Assembly (NCBI GenBank): GCA_043777895.1
Contig: JAYWHD010000091.1
Span: 1 to 8,663, forward strand
Source of the DNA: JBDLSY01 sp043777895
Lineage (GTDB): Bacteria > Pseudomonadota > Gammaproteobacteria > Burkholderiales > Burkholderiaceae_C
Direction of reading: 5' to 3'
DNA length: 8,663 bases
The stretch's first letter is position 1; each line of letters begins with the position of its first letter. Below, piece after piece: positions 1 through 5,990 of the stretch. The position numbers were made by a program, and so were the translations under genes. Below the pieces are notes generated by a model, which saw only the letters and a list, made by a program, of their open reading frames with translations, did no database searches and was not told where the DNA came from.

Positions 1-3
1 TTA

Positions 4-396
4 ATGAATGGTTCACACTATACCGCTGATTTAACGGGTTGCAACTTACAACGATTGATGATGCACGAGGCACTAATGGCGTTTGTTTTAGAGCAAGTGC
101 AGAGAGCTGGTTTGCACGCGGTTGCACACCAATCACATATATTTGCTAACTCTGATACAGGGCTGGCGAACACAACGAATGGCGGTATGACACTCACGGT
201 TTTATTGGCAGAATCACATATATGTATTCACACGTGGCCAGAGTTATTGGGGGTAACACTAGATGTATACGTGTGCAATTTTAGTGCCGACAATTCAAGT
301 AAAGCAGAGCAGTTATTTGAACTATTAGTCAATTGGTTTGAACCTAGCTACAGTCAAAAAAATAGTTTGCAGCGTGGCGTCTGCCTTAAAAACTAA
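4..396 (+). CDS. speD: S-adenosylmethionine decarboxylase proenzyme, class 1B
   Basis: This enzyme decarboxylates S-adenosylmethionine to give the aminopropyl donor for spermidine synthesis in the cytoplasm. The 130-residue protein shows the class 1B pattern: an N-terminal G-x-H-x3-DL-x-GC segment (residues 3-13) and the self-cleavage motif ESHICIHTWPE (70-80). By family knowledge the chain cuts between Glu70 and Ser71, Ser71 becomes the pyruvoyl group, and His76 and Cys91 (in DVYVC) are the processing and catalytic residues; all are present. Cys74 stands where relatives usually have Ser or Thr. Length is normal for the small bacterial form. The ATG is the fourth base of the window and its frame is open to the left edge, so a slightly earlier start cannot be excluded, although the Gly-His-Asp-Leu block normally lies close to the N-terminus. 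No spermidine synthase gene is visible. It converges on the transglycosylase gene across 48 bp. Confidence 0.93.
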   Translation: MNGSHYTADLTGCNLQRLMMHEALMAFVLEQVQRAGLHAVAHQSHIFANSDTGLANTTNGGMTLTVLLAESHICIHTWPELLGVTLDVYVCNFSADNSSKAEQLFELLVNWFEPSYSQKNSLQRGVCLKN

Positions 397-444
397 TATT
401 GTAGGCAATAAAATGTTCACTATAAAAACACTGTGTATTTGGTA

Positions 445-1515
445 TTAAGCCAACAATTTACTTAAATACCATACGGCGGAAGCATAAAAAAAGCTGCGGT
501 TATACTGCATTAAGGAGTGAAAGTTTTGTGTAGTCAATAAATAGTCATGGCTTAAGTCTAAGTACTGCAAATCAACCACAGCAAATTGAGTGTTGTCAGG
601 TAATTGTGTTGATAAAAATGTTGCAAACGGGGCAATACTAGCATAATTGTATACTGGCGTTGCGTCAGGGCGTAACCAAGCCCCTGCATTGCTTTCATCT
701 ATACCATCGGCTTCAAAGGCAACAGGTAAATGGCGTTGCCAACCGTGTCCTGCTAAAAAAGAAGCCACACTCATAATTGCATCTTCGGGGCTATTCGCTA
801 AATCAATGTGTTGAGTATTACTGGCCGATACACCCCATTTTTGTAAACTAGACGGCATAAATTGTGGTAGACCTAAAGCACCCGCAAAAGACCCGCGTGT
901 GTCTTCATCTAAGGTATTTTTTTGTACTAACTGCATAAATGCAAGCAGTTCATCTTGAAAATATTCAGCTCTACGGGGATAATCAAATGCTAAGGTTGAT
1001 AGTACATCTATGAGTTTAAAGTTACCACGGTAAGTCCCATACAAAGTCTCAACACCAATAATCGCGGCAATAATCGCACTGGGTACACCATATTTAGCAT
1101 CAGCCGCCGCAAAGGCAATGGCATACTGGGATATAAACTGCCGTCCTTTTTTAACACGCAGTTTATCAGTAAAGCGTGCTTTATACACTGCCCAATTTTT
1201 AGGTGTGCCAGCAGGAGCAGGGTTCATATAACGTTTGACCACAGGATACATTTTAGCTTTTCGTAATAATGCGGTACTAAATTCATGGCTTATATTGACT
1301 GTAGCCGCTTTATTTTGCCAATCTTTTACTAATTGTGTGTCTAATAAGGGAGCAAAATCAATCGTTGAAGATGCAGCAGACGTGTCTGCTGGAATTGATA
1401 TTTTCTTTTGCGATTTAGCCCATAAAGGTGTGCTGATTAATCCAACTGCACTCACGGAGGCCTGCAAAATTGAACGCCTTGACAGGTTAGTAAAATGGGT
1501 GTTGATATGAGTCAT
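445..1515 (-). CDS. mltB: Lytic murein transglycosylase, MltB family, with Tat signal
   Basis: The protein is a periplasmic peptidoglycan lyase that cleaves the MurNAc-GlcNAc bond to form 1,6-anhydro ends. The 356 residues contain the MltB core: IIGVET with probable catalytic Glu156, then FDYPRRAEYF (177-186), GSFAGALGLPQFMPSS (208-223) and a GHGW segment near 257. The N-terminus has a twin-arginine motif, SRRSIL (12-17), followed by a hydrophobic stretch and a possible cleavage after Ala33. E. coli MltB is a lipoprotein, but this protein has no cysteine at all, so it cannot be lipidated; Tat export of a soluble form is inferred. The start gives a complete signal peptide, though no Shine-Dalgarno sequence precedes it. 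The gene lies 98 bp downstream of ispA on the same strand and may be read with it or from its own promoter. The exact subfamily is less certain than the family. Confidence 0.9.
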   Translation of the reverse strand: MTHINTHFTNLSRRSILQASVSAVGLISTPLWAKSQKKISIPADTSAASSTIDFAPLLDTQLVKDWQNKAATVNISHEFSTALLRKAKMYPVVKRYMNPAPAGTPKNWAVYKARFTDKLRVKKGRQFISQYAIAFAAADAKYGVPSAIIAAIIGVETLYGTYRGNFKLIDVLSTLAFDYPRRAEYFQDELLAFMQLVQKNTLDEDTRGSFAGALGLPQFMPSSLQKWGVSASNTQHIDLANSPEDAIMSVASFLAGHGWQRHLPVAFEADGIDESNAGAWLRPDATPVYNYASIAPFATFLSTQLPDNTQFAVVDLQYLDLSHDYLLTTQNFHSLMQYNRSFFYASAVWYLSKLLA

Positions 1516-1529
1516 ACAATGATTGTTAA

Positions 1530-1551
1530 TTTAGTATTGGGTTTAGTATTG
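1530..1551. repeat. Short direct repeat in the mltB leader
   Basis: TTTAGTATTG occurs twice, at 1530-1539 and 1542-1551, a 12-bp period. It lies 15-36 bp upstream of the mltB start codon. A short near-palindrome, ACAAT-G-ATTGT (1516-1526), fills the space next to the ATG. These could be regulator sites or simple-sequence drift; nothing in the sequence decides. Confidence 0.45.
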
Positions 1552-1595
1552 CCATATTGAGATAGCTTTGGCGATAAAAATAGATAAAACGCTCT

Positions 1596-1612
1596 GTATT
1601 TAAATTAAATAC
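1596..1612 (-). terminator. Weak hairpin just after ispA, possible attenuator or terminator
   Basis: GTATTTA and TAAATAC form a perfect 7-bp inverted repeat with a 3-nt loop, starting immediately after the ispA stop codon on the minus strand. The stem is nearly all A-T and no uninterrupted U run follows directly, although the next bases are T-rich. It may slow or partly stop transcription between ispA and mltB. A strong intrinsic terminator is not visible. Confidence 0.25.
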
Positions 1613-1613
1613 A

Positions 1614-2555
1614 TTAAAACGACCGCCCTACTATTAAATGGGCTAAATCACGTAGCCGCGTAGCATCATAGGGTTTAATTGCTTCTAGTGCATCATTTAA
1701 ACACGCTTGAGCAGCCACTTTTGCCCCTTCAAGCCCTAATAAACTGACATAAGTACTTTTACCTTGTGCTGCATCTTTGCCAGGTGTTTTTCCTAATAAA
1801 GTGGTGTCTGTGCTGGTGTCTAAAATATCATCGGTAATTTGAAAGCCTAAACCAATCGCAGCACTATAACGTTCTAAAGCATAAGCAAGCTTATCATCAT
1901 AGTCGTATTTATAGCCCGCTAAAGCCCCTAATTTGATACTTGCTGCTAACAATGCCCCTGTTTTTTTACGGTGTAAAATTTGCAAGGCAGGTAAATCCAG
2001 TGCGGTGTGTTGATGATTATCCAAAACAACTTTTTCAGCTAATAAATCCATTTGCTGGCCACCGACCATTCCATTCGCACCTGCATGAGTGGCTAAAATA
2101 CGTATCATTTGTAATGCTGTGCTGCTACTTACGCCAGGCAAAGCTTGCGTCAGTACTTCAAACGCGGCAGCTTGTAGTGCATCACCCACTAACAAGGCAC
2201 AGGATTCGCCATATTTTATATGTACCGTTGGTTTTCCGCGTCTTAATACGTCATTGTCCATGCAAGGCATATCATCATGAACCAAAGAATAAGCGTGAAT
2301 GAGTTCAACGGCACACCCAACCATCAGTGCCGTAATAGGCGATGCACCGCATAACTCACCTGCTGCCAATGACAACAAGGGACGAATTCTTTTACCACCG
2401 TCTAATACTGCGTAACGCATTGCATGATGAAGGGTAGCTGGCGGGGCATCAGCAGCGGGCAGTTGAGCACTTAAAATAACTTCAGTATGGGTTTGTGCGG
2501 TGTGTAACCACGTTTCAAAAGAGGATGTGTTTGAGGAAAGTTGCGAATGTATCAT
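1614..2555 (-). CDS. ispA: Farnesyl diphosphate synthase (short-chain polyprenyl synthase)
   Basis: This cytoplasmic prenyltransferase adds isopentenyl diphosphate to dimethylallyl and then geranyl diphosphate to make farnesyl diphosphate, the precursor of undecaprenyl carrier lipid and quinone tails. The 313-residue protein has the full family set: GGKRIRP (53-59), the first aspartate-rich motif DDMPCMD (94-100, with the two-residue insertion of bacterial FPP synthases), GGQQMD (165-170), the lysine-threonine pair near 198-199, and the second motif DDILD (242-246) after GLGFQIT. Tyr89 and Ser90 just before the first motif fit a C15 product, as in E. coli IspA. It follows xseB after 14 bp, the usual proteobacterial pair. 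The dxs gene often found next in this cluster is absent; mltB follows instead. An AGG five bases before the ATG is the best ribosome-binding candidate in the window. A GPP or GGPP synthase is a less likely reading. Confidence 0.95.
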   Translation of the reverse strand: MIHSQLSSNTSSFETWLHTAQTHTEVILSAQLPAADAPPATLHHAMRYAVLDGGKRIRPLLSLAAGELCGASPITALMVGCAVELIHAYSLVHDDMPCMDNDVLRRGKPTVHIKYGESCALLVGDALQAAAFEVLTQALPGVSSSTALQMIRILATHAGANGMVGGQQMDLLAEKVVLDNHQHTALDLPALQILHRKKTGALLAASIKLGALAGYKYDYDDKLAYALERYSAAIGLGFQITDDILDTSTDTTLLGKTPGKDAAQGKSTYVSLLGLEGAKVAAQACLNDALEAIKPYDATRLRDLAHLIVGRSF

Positions 2556-2560
2556 AATGG

Positions 2561-2574
2561 CCTAAAATTTTAGG
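2561..2574. promoter_or_regulatory. 14-bp perfect palindrome over the xseB stop and ispA ribosome-binding site
   Basis: CCTAAAATTTTAGG (2561-2574) is its own reverse complement. It contains the xseB stop codon and, on the minus strand, the AGG that precedes the ispA start by five bases. In the message the two arms could pair only with a very tight loop, so a structural role is doubtful. Its placement instead suggests that translation of ispA is coupled to translation of xseB. Confidence 0.4.
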
Positions 2575-2821
2575 TTAAATTTAAGGGTGTCAATTGCCCA
2601 TTAATATTTAATTCAAGTATTTGTTGTTGTGCTGTTGCCAGTTGTTTTTCGCAAAATTTTAATAATAGTGTTCCACGTTGATAGCGAATAAGCATATCAG
2701 CCAACGAAGTATCACCTGATTCCATTGCGGCAACTAATATAGATAATTCATTGAGTCCTTCTTCAAATGTTGTTTGAGTATTGGCTTCGGCTATAGCAGA
2801 TTGGATAATTTTCTTTGGCAT
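2570..2821 (-). CDS. xseB: Exodeoxyribonuclease VII small subunit
   Basis: XseB is the small helical subunit of exonuclease VII; several copies bind the large subunit XseA, and the complex degrades single-stranded DNA into oligonucleotides in repair. The 83-residue length is typical. The signature is clear: FEEGLNEL (19-26), the MESG turn (33-36), the second helix with YQRG (47-50), and the Cys58-x2-Gln-Leu helix end with L61, A64 and I68. The start MPKK is typical of the family, so the ATG is probably correct, yet it has no Shine-Dalgarno sequence: the bases before it are a 7-bp tandem array whose last unit supplies the A and T of the start codon. xseA is not in the window. It is the first gene of an xseB-ispA unit and is divergent from the oxygenase gene. 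Confidence 0.93.
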   Translation of the reverse strand: MPKKIIQSAIAEANTQTTFEEGLNELSILVAAMESGDTSLADMLIRYQRGTLLLKFCEKQLATAQQQILELNINGQLTPLNLT

Positions 2822-2859
2822 AGTTAATAGTTAATAGTTAATAGTTAATAGTTAATAGT
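2821..2859. repeat. 7-bp tandem array abutting the xseB start codon
   Basis: TAGTTAA is repeated five times without error (2821-2855), followed by a partial TAGT. Read on the minus strand the unit is TTAACTA, and the last copy runs into the xseB ATG, so the array is the immediate 5' leader of xseB-ispA. Perfect copies suggest recent expansion by slippage. Copy number could change the length of the leader or the spacing between promoter and start codon. An 18-bp margin beyond the array holds no GGAG-like motif. Confidence 0.92.
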
Positions 2860-2863
2860 ATAA

Positions 2864-2892
2864 ATATTATTGCAAATAAATAATATTGTAAA
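2864..2892 (-). promoter_or_regulatory. Candidate promoter for xseB-ispA
   Basis: On the minus strand TTTACA (2892-2887) is followed after 17 bp by TAATAT (2869-2864), a fair match to a sigma-70 promoter (five and four of six bases). Transcription would start near 2857, inside the heptamer array, so the untranslated leader would be almost entirely repeat. The region is very AT-rich and such matches arise by chance; TATACT (2862-2857) is another -10 candidate, without a good -35. Confidence 0.25.
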
Positions 2893-2903
2893 AATATTGT
2901 AAA
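2882..2903. repeat. Two tandem copies of an 11-bp unit
   Basis: AATATTGTAAA occurs twice in direct succession (2882-2892 and 2893-2903). On the minus strand each copy carries TTTACA, so a duplication here would also duplicate the candidate -35 box of xseB. The 11-bp period is the same as in the larger array further right, although the sequence differs. Confidence 0.6.
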
Positions 2904-2939
2904 TAATTTAAAGTATTTTAAGATAGTGATATTACTATT

Positions 2940-3050
2940 ACTTATTCAATACTTATTCAATACTTATTTGATACTATTTGATACTTATTTGATAGTTACT
3001 TCATGAGTATTTGATAATTATTTGATAATTATTTGATAATTATTTATCAA
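2940..3050. repeat. Degenerate 11-bp tandem array in the xseB/oxygenase intergenic region
   Basis: About nine to ten units run head to tail with an 11-bp step. ACTTATTCAAT occurs twice (2940-2961), then ACTTATTTGAT variants (2962-2993, one copy short by a base), a 22-bp divergent double unit (2994-3015), and AATTATTTGAT twice (3016-3037) plus a partial copy. The last copy passes into a perfect inverted repeat, TTGATAA-ttat-TTATCAA (3033-3050), about 65 bp before the oxygenase start. An 11-bp step is close to one helical turn, so the A/T runs face the same side; bending or cooperative protein binding is possible. Together with the 7-bp array this covers most of the 294 bp without a gene; no small ORF is evident there. 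Confidence 0.75.
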
Positions 3051-3115
3051 TGAATCAAAGTCGTCATTGTAATTGAGACTTGATTAGGTAAAATATTATT
3101 TTTTTTATACTATTT

Positions 3116-4207
3116 ATGCTACATCAACCTCTTTTACCTTTGTCTGTATCCGCTTACTTTGACCCTGCAATTTTTCTTGCAGAGCAAACAAAGTTGTTTG
3201 CACAAGCCCCGCAATTTGTGGGACACCCTTCTTATGTTCCTAATGTAGGAGATTATTATGCTTTAGCCCATGAAAATGAAGCAAGGGTATTAATTCGTCA
3301 AGCTGATGGTAGTATCACATTGTCATCTAATATTTGTCGTCATCGTCAAGCAATTGTGTTACGTGGAACAGGTAATTTAGGGTGTTCAAACACAATAGTA
3401 TGTCCGTTGCATCAATGGACTTATAGCAGTAAAGGACAATTATTGGGTGCACCTCATTTTGAAAATAATCCTTGTCGGCATTTGACGCAATACCCTCTAC
3501 AAGTATGGAATGGTTTACTATTTACAGGTATGCATCAACCTTTAAAAGAGTTAGCCGATATGATAGTTGCACCAGAATTGGATTTTTCAAATTATGTATT
3601 AGGCGATATTAAGCAACATCATTGTGCTTACAATTGGAAAACTTTTATGGAGGTATATTTAGAAGATTACCACGTTGCATCATCGCACCCTGGATTGGGT
3701 AAATTTGTTGATTGTAGCGATTTGAGTTGGCAGTATGGCGACCATTATTCAGTACAAACAGTTGGGTTACACCCACTCTTTGGTGAGTCCACTGCTTCGG
3801 GTACGCCAGCTTATCAAGCGTTACACGATGCTGTAGTGCGACATAACTCTAAAAAGCCTAAACAGGGGGCTATTTGGATGAGTTATTATCCCAATATTAT
3901 GGTGGAGTGGTATCCAAATGTGCTAACAGTATCATTATTGCAACCTAAAAGCGTCAATGAAACACTCAATACAGTGGCATTTTTTTATCCAAATGATATT
4001 TTGGATTTTGAACCCGAGTTTTGCCAGATACAACAGACTGCCTACTTTGAAACGTGTTTTGAAGACGATGACTTTGCACTACGAATGGAGGCAGGTCGCC
4101 GTGCTTTATGGTCATTGAATGACAATGATGCAGGGCCTTATCAATCACCTTTAGAAGATGGCATGGTTCATTTTCACGCGTGGTATAGAAAAAATATGCT
4201 GGGCTAA
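3116..4207 (+). CDS. Rieske-type non-heme iron oxygenase, alpha-subunit-like
   Basis: The protein belongs to the Rieske oxygenases, which use a [2Fe-2S] cluster to feed electrons to a mononuclear iron that activates O2 for hydroxylation or demethylation. The 363 residues hold an N-terminal Rieske domain with C74-x-H76 and C96-x2-H99, and a C-terminal catalytic domain with the iron ligands H186 and H191 in LEDYHVASSH (182-191). Glu183 sits where the bridging acid is expected, and an EDDD cluster (316-319) probably supplies the third ligand. The length is nearer the shorter demethylase-type enzymes than classical ring dioxygenases with a beta subunit. No reductase, ferredoxin or beta subunit is adjacent, so the electron donor must be encoded elsewhere. 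It is divergent from xseB-ispA. The substrate cannot be inferred. The ATG has no Shine-Dalgarno sequence but directly precedes the conserved N-terminal part; no better start is seen. Confidence 0.9.
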   Translation: MLHQPLLPLSVSAYFDPAIFLAEQTKLFAQAPQFVGHPSYVPNVGDYYALAHENEARVLIRQADGSITLSSNICRHRQAIVLRGTGNLGCSNTIVCPLHQWTYSSKGQLLGAPHFENNPCRHLTQYPLQVWNGLLFTGMHQPLKELADMIVAPELDFSNYVLGDIKQHHCAYNWKTFMEVYLEDYHVASSHPGLGKFVDCSDLSWQYGDHYSVQTVGLHPLFGESTASGTPAYQALHDAVVRHNSKKPKQGAIWMSYYPNIMVEWYPNVLTVSLLQPKSVNETLNTVAFFYPNDILDFEPEFCQIQQTAYFETCFEDDDFALRMEAGRRALWSLNDNDAGPYQSPLEDGMVHFHAWYRKNMLG

Positions 4208-4229
4208 TTGTGCGAAGTTAATACAAGAT

Positions 4230-4258
4230 TAGTTAATTTATGCCGTTGATTTTAACTA
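4230..4258. repeat. Inverted repeat of the TAGTTAA heptamer between convergent genes
   Basis: TAGTTAA (4230-4236) and TTAACTA (4252-4258) form a perfect 7-bp inverted repeat around a 15-bp spacer, in the short gap between the oxygenase and the diguanylate cyclase. For the oxygenase transcript it is followed by a T-rich segment, so it might act as a weak terminator; the stem is almost all A-T. The arm is the same heptamer that is tandemly repeated before xseB. Confidence 0.4.
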
Positions 4259-4277
4259 TTTAGTCTTATTTAGTCTT
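4258..4277. repeat. 10-bp tandem duplication at the end of the diguanylate cyclase gene
   Basis: ATTTAGTCTT occurs twice in direct succession (4258-4267 and 4268-4277). The second copy contains the stop codon of the diguanylate cyclase, so one copy lies in and one just beyond the end of the coding region. It looks like a simple slippage duplication. Confidence 0.6.
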
Positions 4278-5751
4278 GTTTGGGAACAAATATTGTTGAT
4301 TTGGCATCTAATAAATCAGTTAAATGTGCATTTAATGTTGCACTTAAAGTGGTATCTAAATTAGTTTCCATATTACCACCCAGCAAAGAGGTGTCTTTCG
4401 CGTCACCGCTAACAGCATCCAACAGGTCATTTTTTGCAATTTGACTGTATAAAATAGCTCTGCATCGGCCCTGTTGCTTTGCTAAATATAAAGCCTTGTC
4501 AGCACGCTTATACCAATTTACAAAGCTTTCACCAGGTAAAGACAAGGCAATACCCGCAGAAAAACTAGTGCCTTCAGGCATGGATTTTTGTAGGCGATTT
4601 GCTGTAATATCAGCATGTAGTTCATCACAATTTGGCATCAAGATAGCAAATTCCTCACCACCCATACGGGCTACAAAATCTTTAGATCGAACATTTTTTT
4701 TCCACATAGAAGCACATTTTTTTAAGTGTTCATCACCTTTTACGTGACCAAAAGTGTCGTTGAAACGCTTAAAATGGTCTAAATCAATTAACATTAAACA
4801 AGCGGAAAACTTTGCTGCTTGTATTCTATTGTCATCGTATCTAGCGTTGGTCGTATTATGTATTTTAGGAACACCCGCCGCTAAAGTTAATGTTTTGAAA
4901 GCCATATTTAAAGCACGTCTATTTAATAAGCCCGTCAAAGGGTCAGCATTCGCTAATCGGGTAATACGGCGAACTAGAACTGAATTAGAGCGTATATTTC
5001 GGCTTAATAAGTAAAGTAAGGCAGCATTCCAACACAATGAACCCACACTAAATATGATGATGCACAAATATAATAGGTTAGCACCTGACTCTGCTTTGTC
5101 ATTTAAAGTGGCTGCTTGACGGCTTATTTTTTTTGATAAATTGACCGTAATTTGATCTATTTCTACCCCGACACTTTTAATTTTTTGATACAAAACTTGA
5201 TGTGCATTAAAATTGTTAGTGGTTGTTTGACTTAGCTTGGTAATATACTCATTATTAGCTTTAATAAAATATTCAAGCTTCCTATTTAAAGTCATAGACA
5301 CGTTTAAAATATCATCATTGCTAATGATTGTGTCTGAATAGCGTTCTACTTTATTCAGCGTTTGTTCAGTGCTGTTTTTAAAATATTCAATATTTGACTT
5401 TAGTGTTTCTAGTGAGTTAGTGAGTGCTTTGTATTCATTAGACTGTGTAACTGGTACACTATTACCTTTGTTTTGATAAGTCTGTAAGACAAGTAATTGT
5501 TGATAATTGACCCGTTGCAAGGTATCGTGAATACTTTGTGTTTGTACTGTAAATGTGCTGCTGTGTACAATCAAAGAACGTATTTCAATTTGCCTTTGAT
5601 TAGCTAATTTAGCAAAAATAATAATTATAACGGTCAAGACAGCCTGAAAGCTCATACCTAGCTTACCGATACGCCACTGGTATTCAAACGAATGTTCTCC
5701 GTGTAACCAAGACATAAAAACTAATTTTAAACGCTGTATTAAATTGATCAT
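4270..5751 (-). CDS. Membrane-anchored diguanylate cyclase with periplasmic helical sensor
   Basis: This protein probably makes the second messenger cyclic di-GMP from two GTP. In order, the 493 residues give a short cytoplasmic start, a membrane helix (about 33-50), a periplasmic, largely helical region rich in Q, N, S and T (51-222), a second membrane helix (226-249), a short linker, and a GGDEF domain (about 268-436). The catalytic domain looks intact: DPLTGLLNRR (270-279), the metal-binding LIDLDHFK (321-328), GGEEF (364-368) and the late RADKALYLAKQQGR block (416-429). R355-x-x-D358 lies five residues before GGEEF, the usual place of the product-inhibition site, so feedback control is expected. 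No HAMP, PAS or EAL domain is seen. A tail of about 57 residues after the domain is unlike anything I recognise. The gene is single, convergent with the oxygenase gene. What the periplasmic part senses is unknown. Confidence 0.93.
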   Translation of the reverse strand: MINLIQRLKLVFMSWLHGEHSFEYQWRIGKLGMSFQAVLTVIIIIFAKLANQRQIEIRSLIVHSSTFTVQTQSIHDTLQRVNYQQLLVLQTYQNKGNSVPVTQSNEYKALTNSLETLKSNIEYFKNSTEQTLNKVERYSDTIISNDDILNVSMTLNRKLEYFIKANNEYITKLSQTTTNNFNAHQVLYQKIKSVGVEIDQITVNLSKKISRQAATLNDKAESGANLLYLCIIIFSVGSLCWNAALLYLLSRNIRSNSVLVRRITRLANADPLTGLLNRRALNMAFKTLTLAAGVPKIHNTTNARYDDNRIQAAKFSACLMLIDLDHFKRFNDTFGHVKGDEHLKKCASMWKKNVRSKDFVARMGGEEFAILMPNCDELHADITANRLQKSMPEGTSFSAGIALSLPGESFVNWYKRADKALYLAKQQGRCRAILYSQIAKNDLLDAVSGDAKDTSLLGGNMETNLDTTLSATLNAHLTDLLDAKSTIFVPKQD

Positions 5752-5760
5752 AAGTAAGGC

Positions 5761-5779
5761 GGCTTAAAAGCTATAAGCC
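5761..5779 (-). promoter_or_regulatory. Inverted repeat just upstream of the diguanylate cyclase start
   Basis: GGCTTA (5761-5766) and TAAGCC (5774-5779) are perfect 6-bp arms with a 7-bp spacer, ending ten bases before the cyclase ATG on the minus strand. It stands out as the most GC-containing element of this gap. In RNA it could fold over the ribosome entry region; in DNA it could be an operator. Neither role is shown. Confidence 0.4.
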
Positions 5780-5943
5780 ATGTTATTTAGTATATTTTAC
5801 ATCGTTCATATTAGATTAGTTTAGTATAAAATAGAAAACTAGTTTTATTAGTTCTAAATGGTTCTAATTAATTTGAGAGTATAAATTAAGTGGTATCGCT
5901 ATTTTGATTATACTAATCTTTTAGTTGAAACTGTCAATGATAG

Positions 5944-5990
5944 CTAAACATATCTAAACGTAGTTTAAATGAAAAAACTGGGAGTTTAAA
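5944..5990. promoter_or_regulatory. Cluster of CTAAAC / GTTTA motifs, possible operator
   Basis: CTAAAC occurs at 5944-5949 and 5954-5959, ten bases apart. The second copy forms an inverted repeat TAAAC-gta-GTTTA (5955-5967), and AGTTTAAA occurs at 5962-5969 and 5983-5990, 21 bases apart. Steps of 10 and 21 bp place the motifs on one face of the helix. The cluster lies about 100 bp before rlmH. Chance is a serious alternative in such AT-rich DNA. Confidence 0.3.

Noticed and set aside
397..444. Terminator between convergent speD and mltB
   Set aside because: Only a 4-bp stem (ATTG/CAAT) is visible, with no T run.
1235..1510. Plus-strand ORF opposite the mltB 5' end
   Set aside because: Overlaps the signal peptide and first part of a clear transglycosylase gene; no independent support.
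1940..2302. Plus-strand ORFs inside ispA
   Set aside because: They lie opposite a fully conserved gene and have no recognisable motifs.
2821..2859. Attachment site or insertion-sequence target duplication
   Set aside because: More than two perfect tandem copies and no mobile gene nearby point to slippage, not integration.
2940..3050. CRISPR array
   Set aside because: Units are 11 bp, directly adjacent, degenerate and without unique spacers; no cas gene is present.
3073..3111. Promoter for the oxygenase gene (TTGAGA or TTGATT with TATTAT or TATACT)
   Set aside because: No pair has good spacing (15 or 20 bp), and similar boxes occur throughout this AT-rich gap.
3966..4148. Minus-strand ORF inside the oxygenase gene
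   Set aside because: Short shadow of a conserved gene with no family features.
4496..5014. Two plus-strand ORFs inside the diguanylate cyclase gene
   Set aside because: Opposite-strand shadows of a conserved GGDEF domain.
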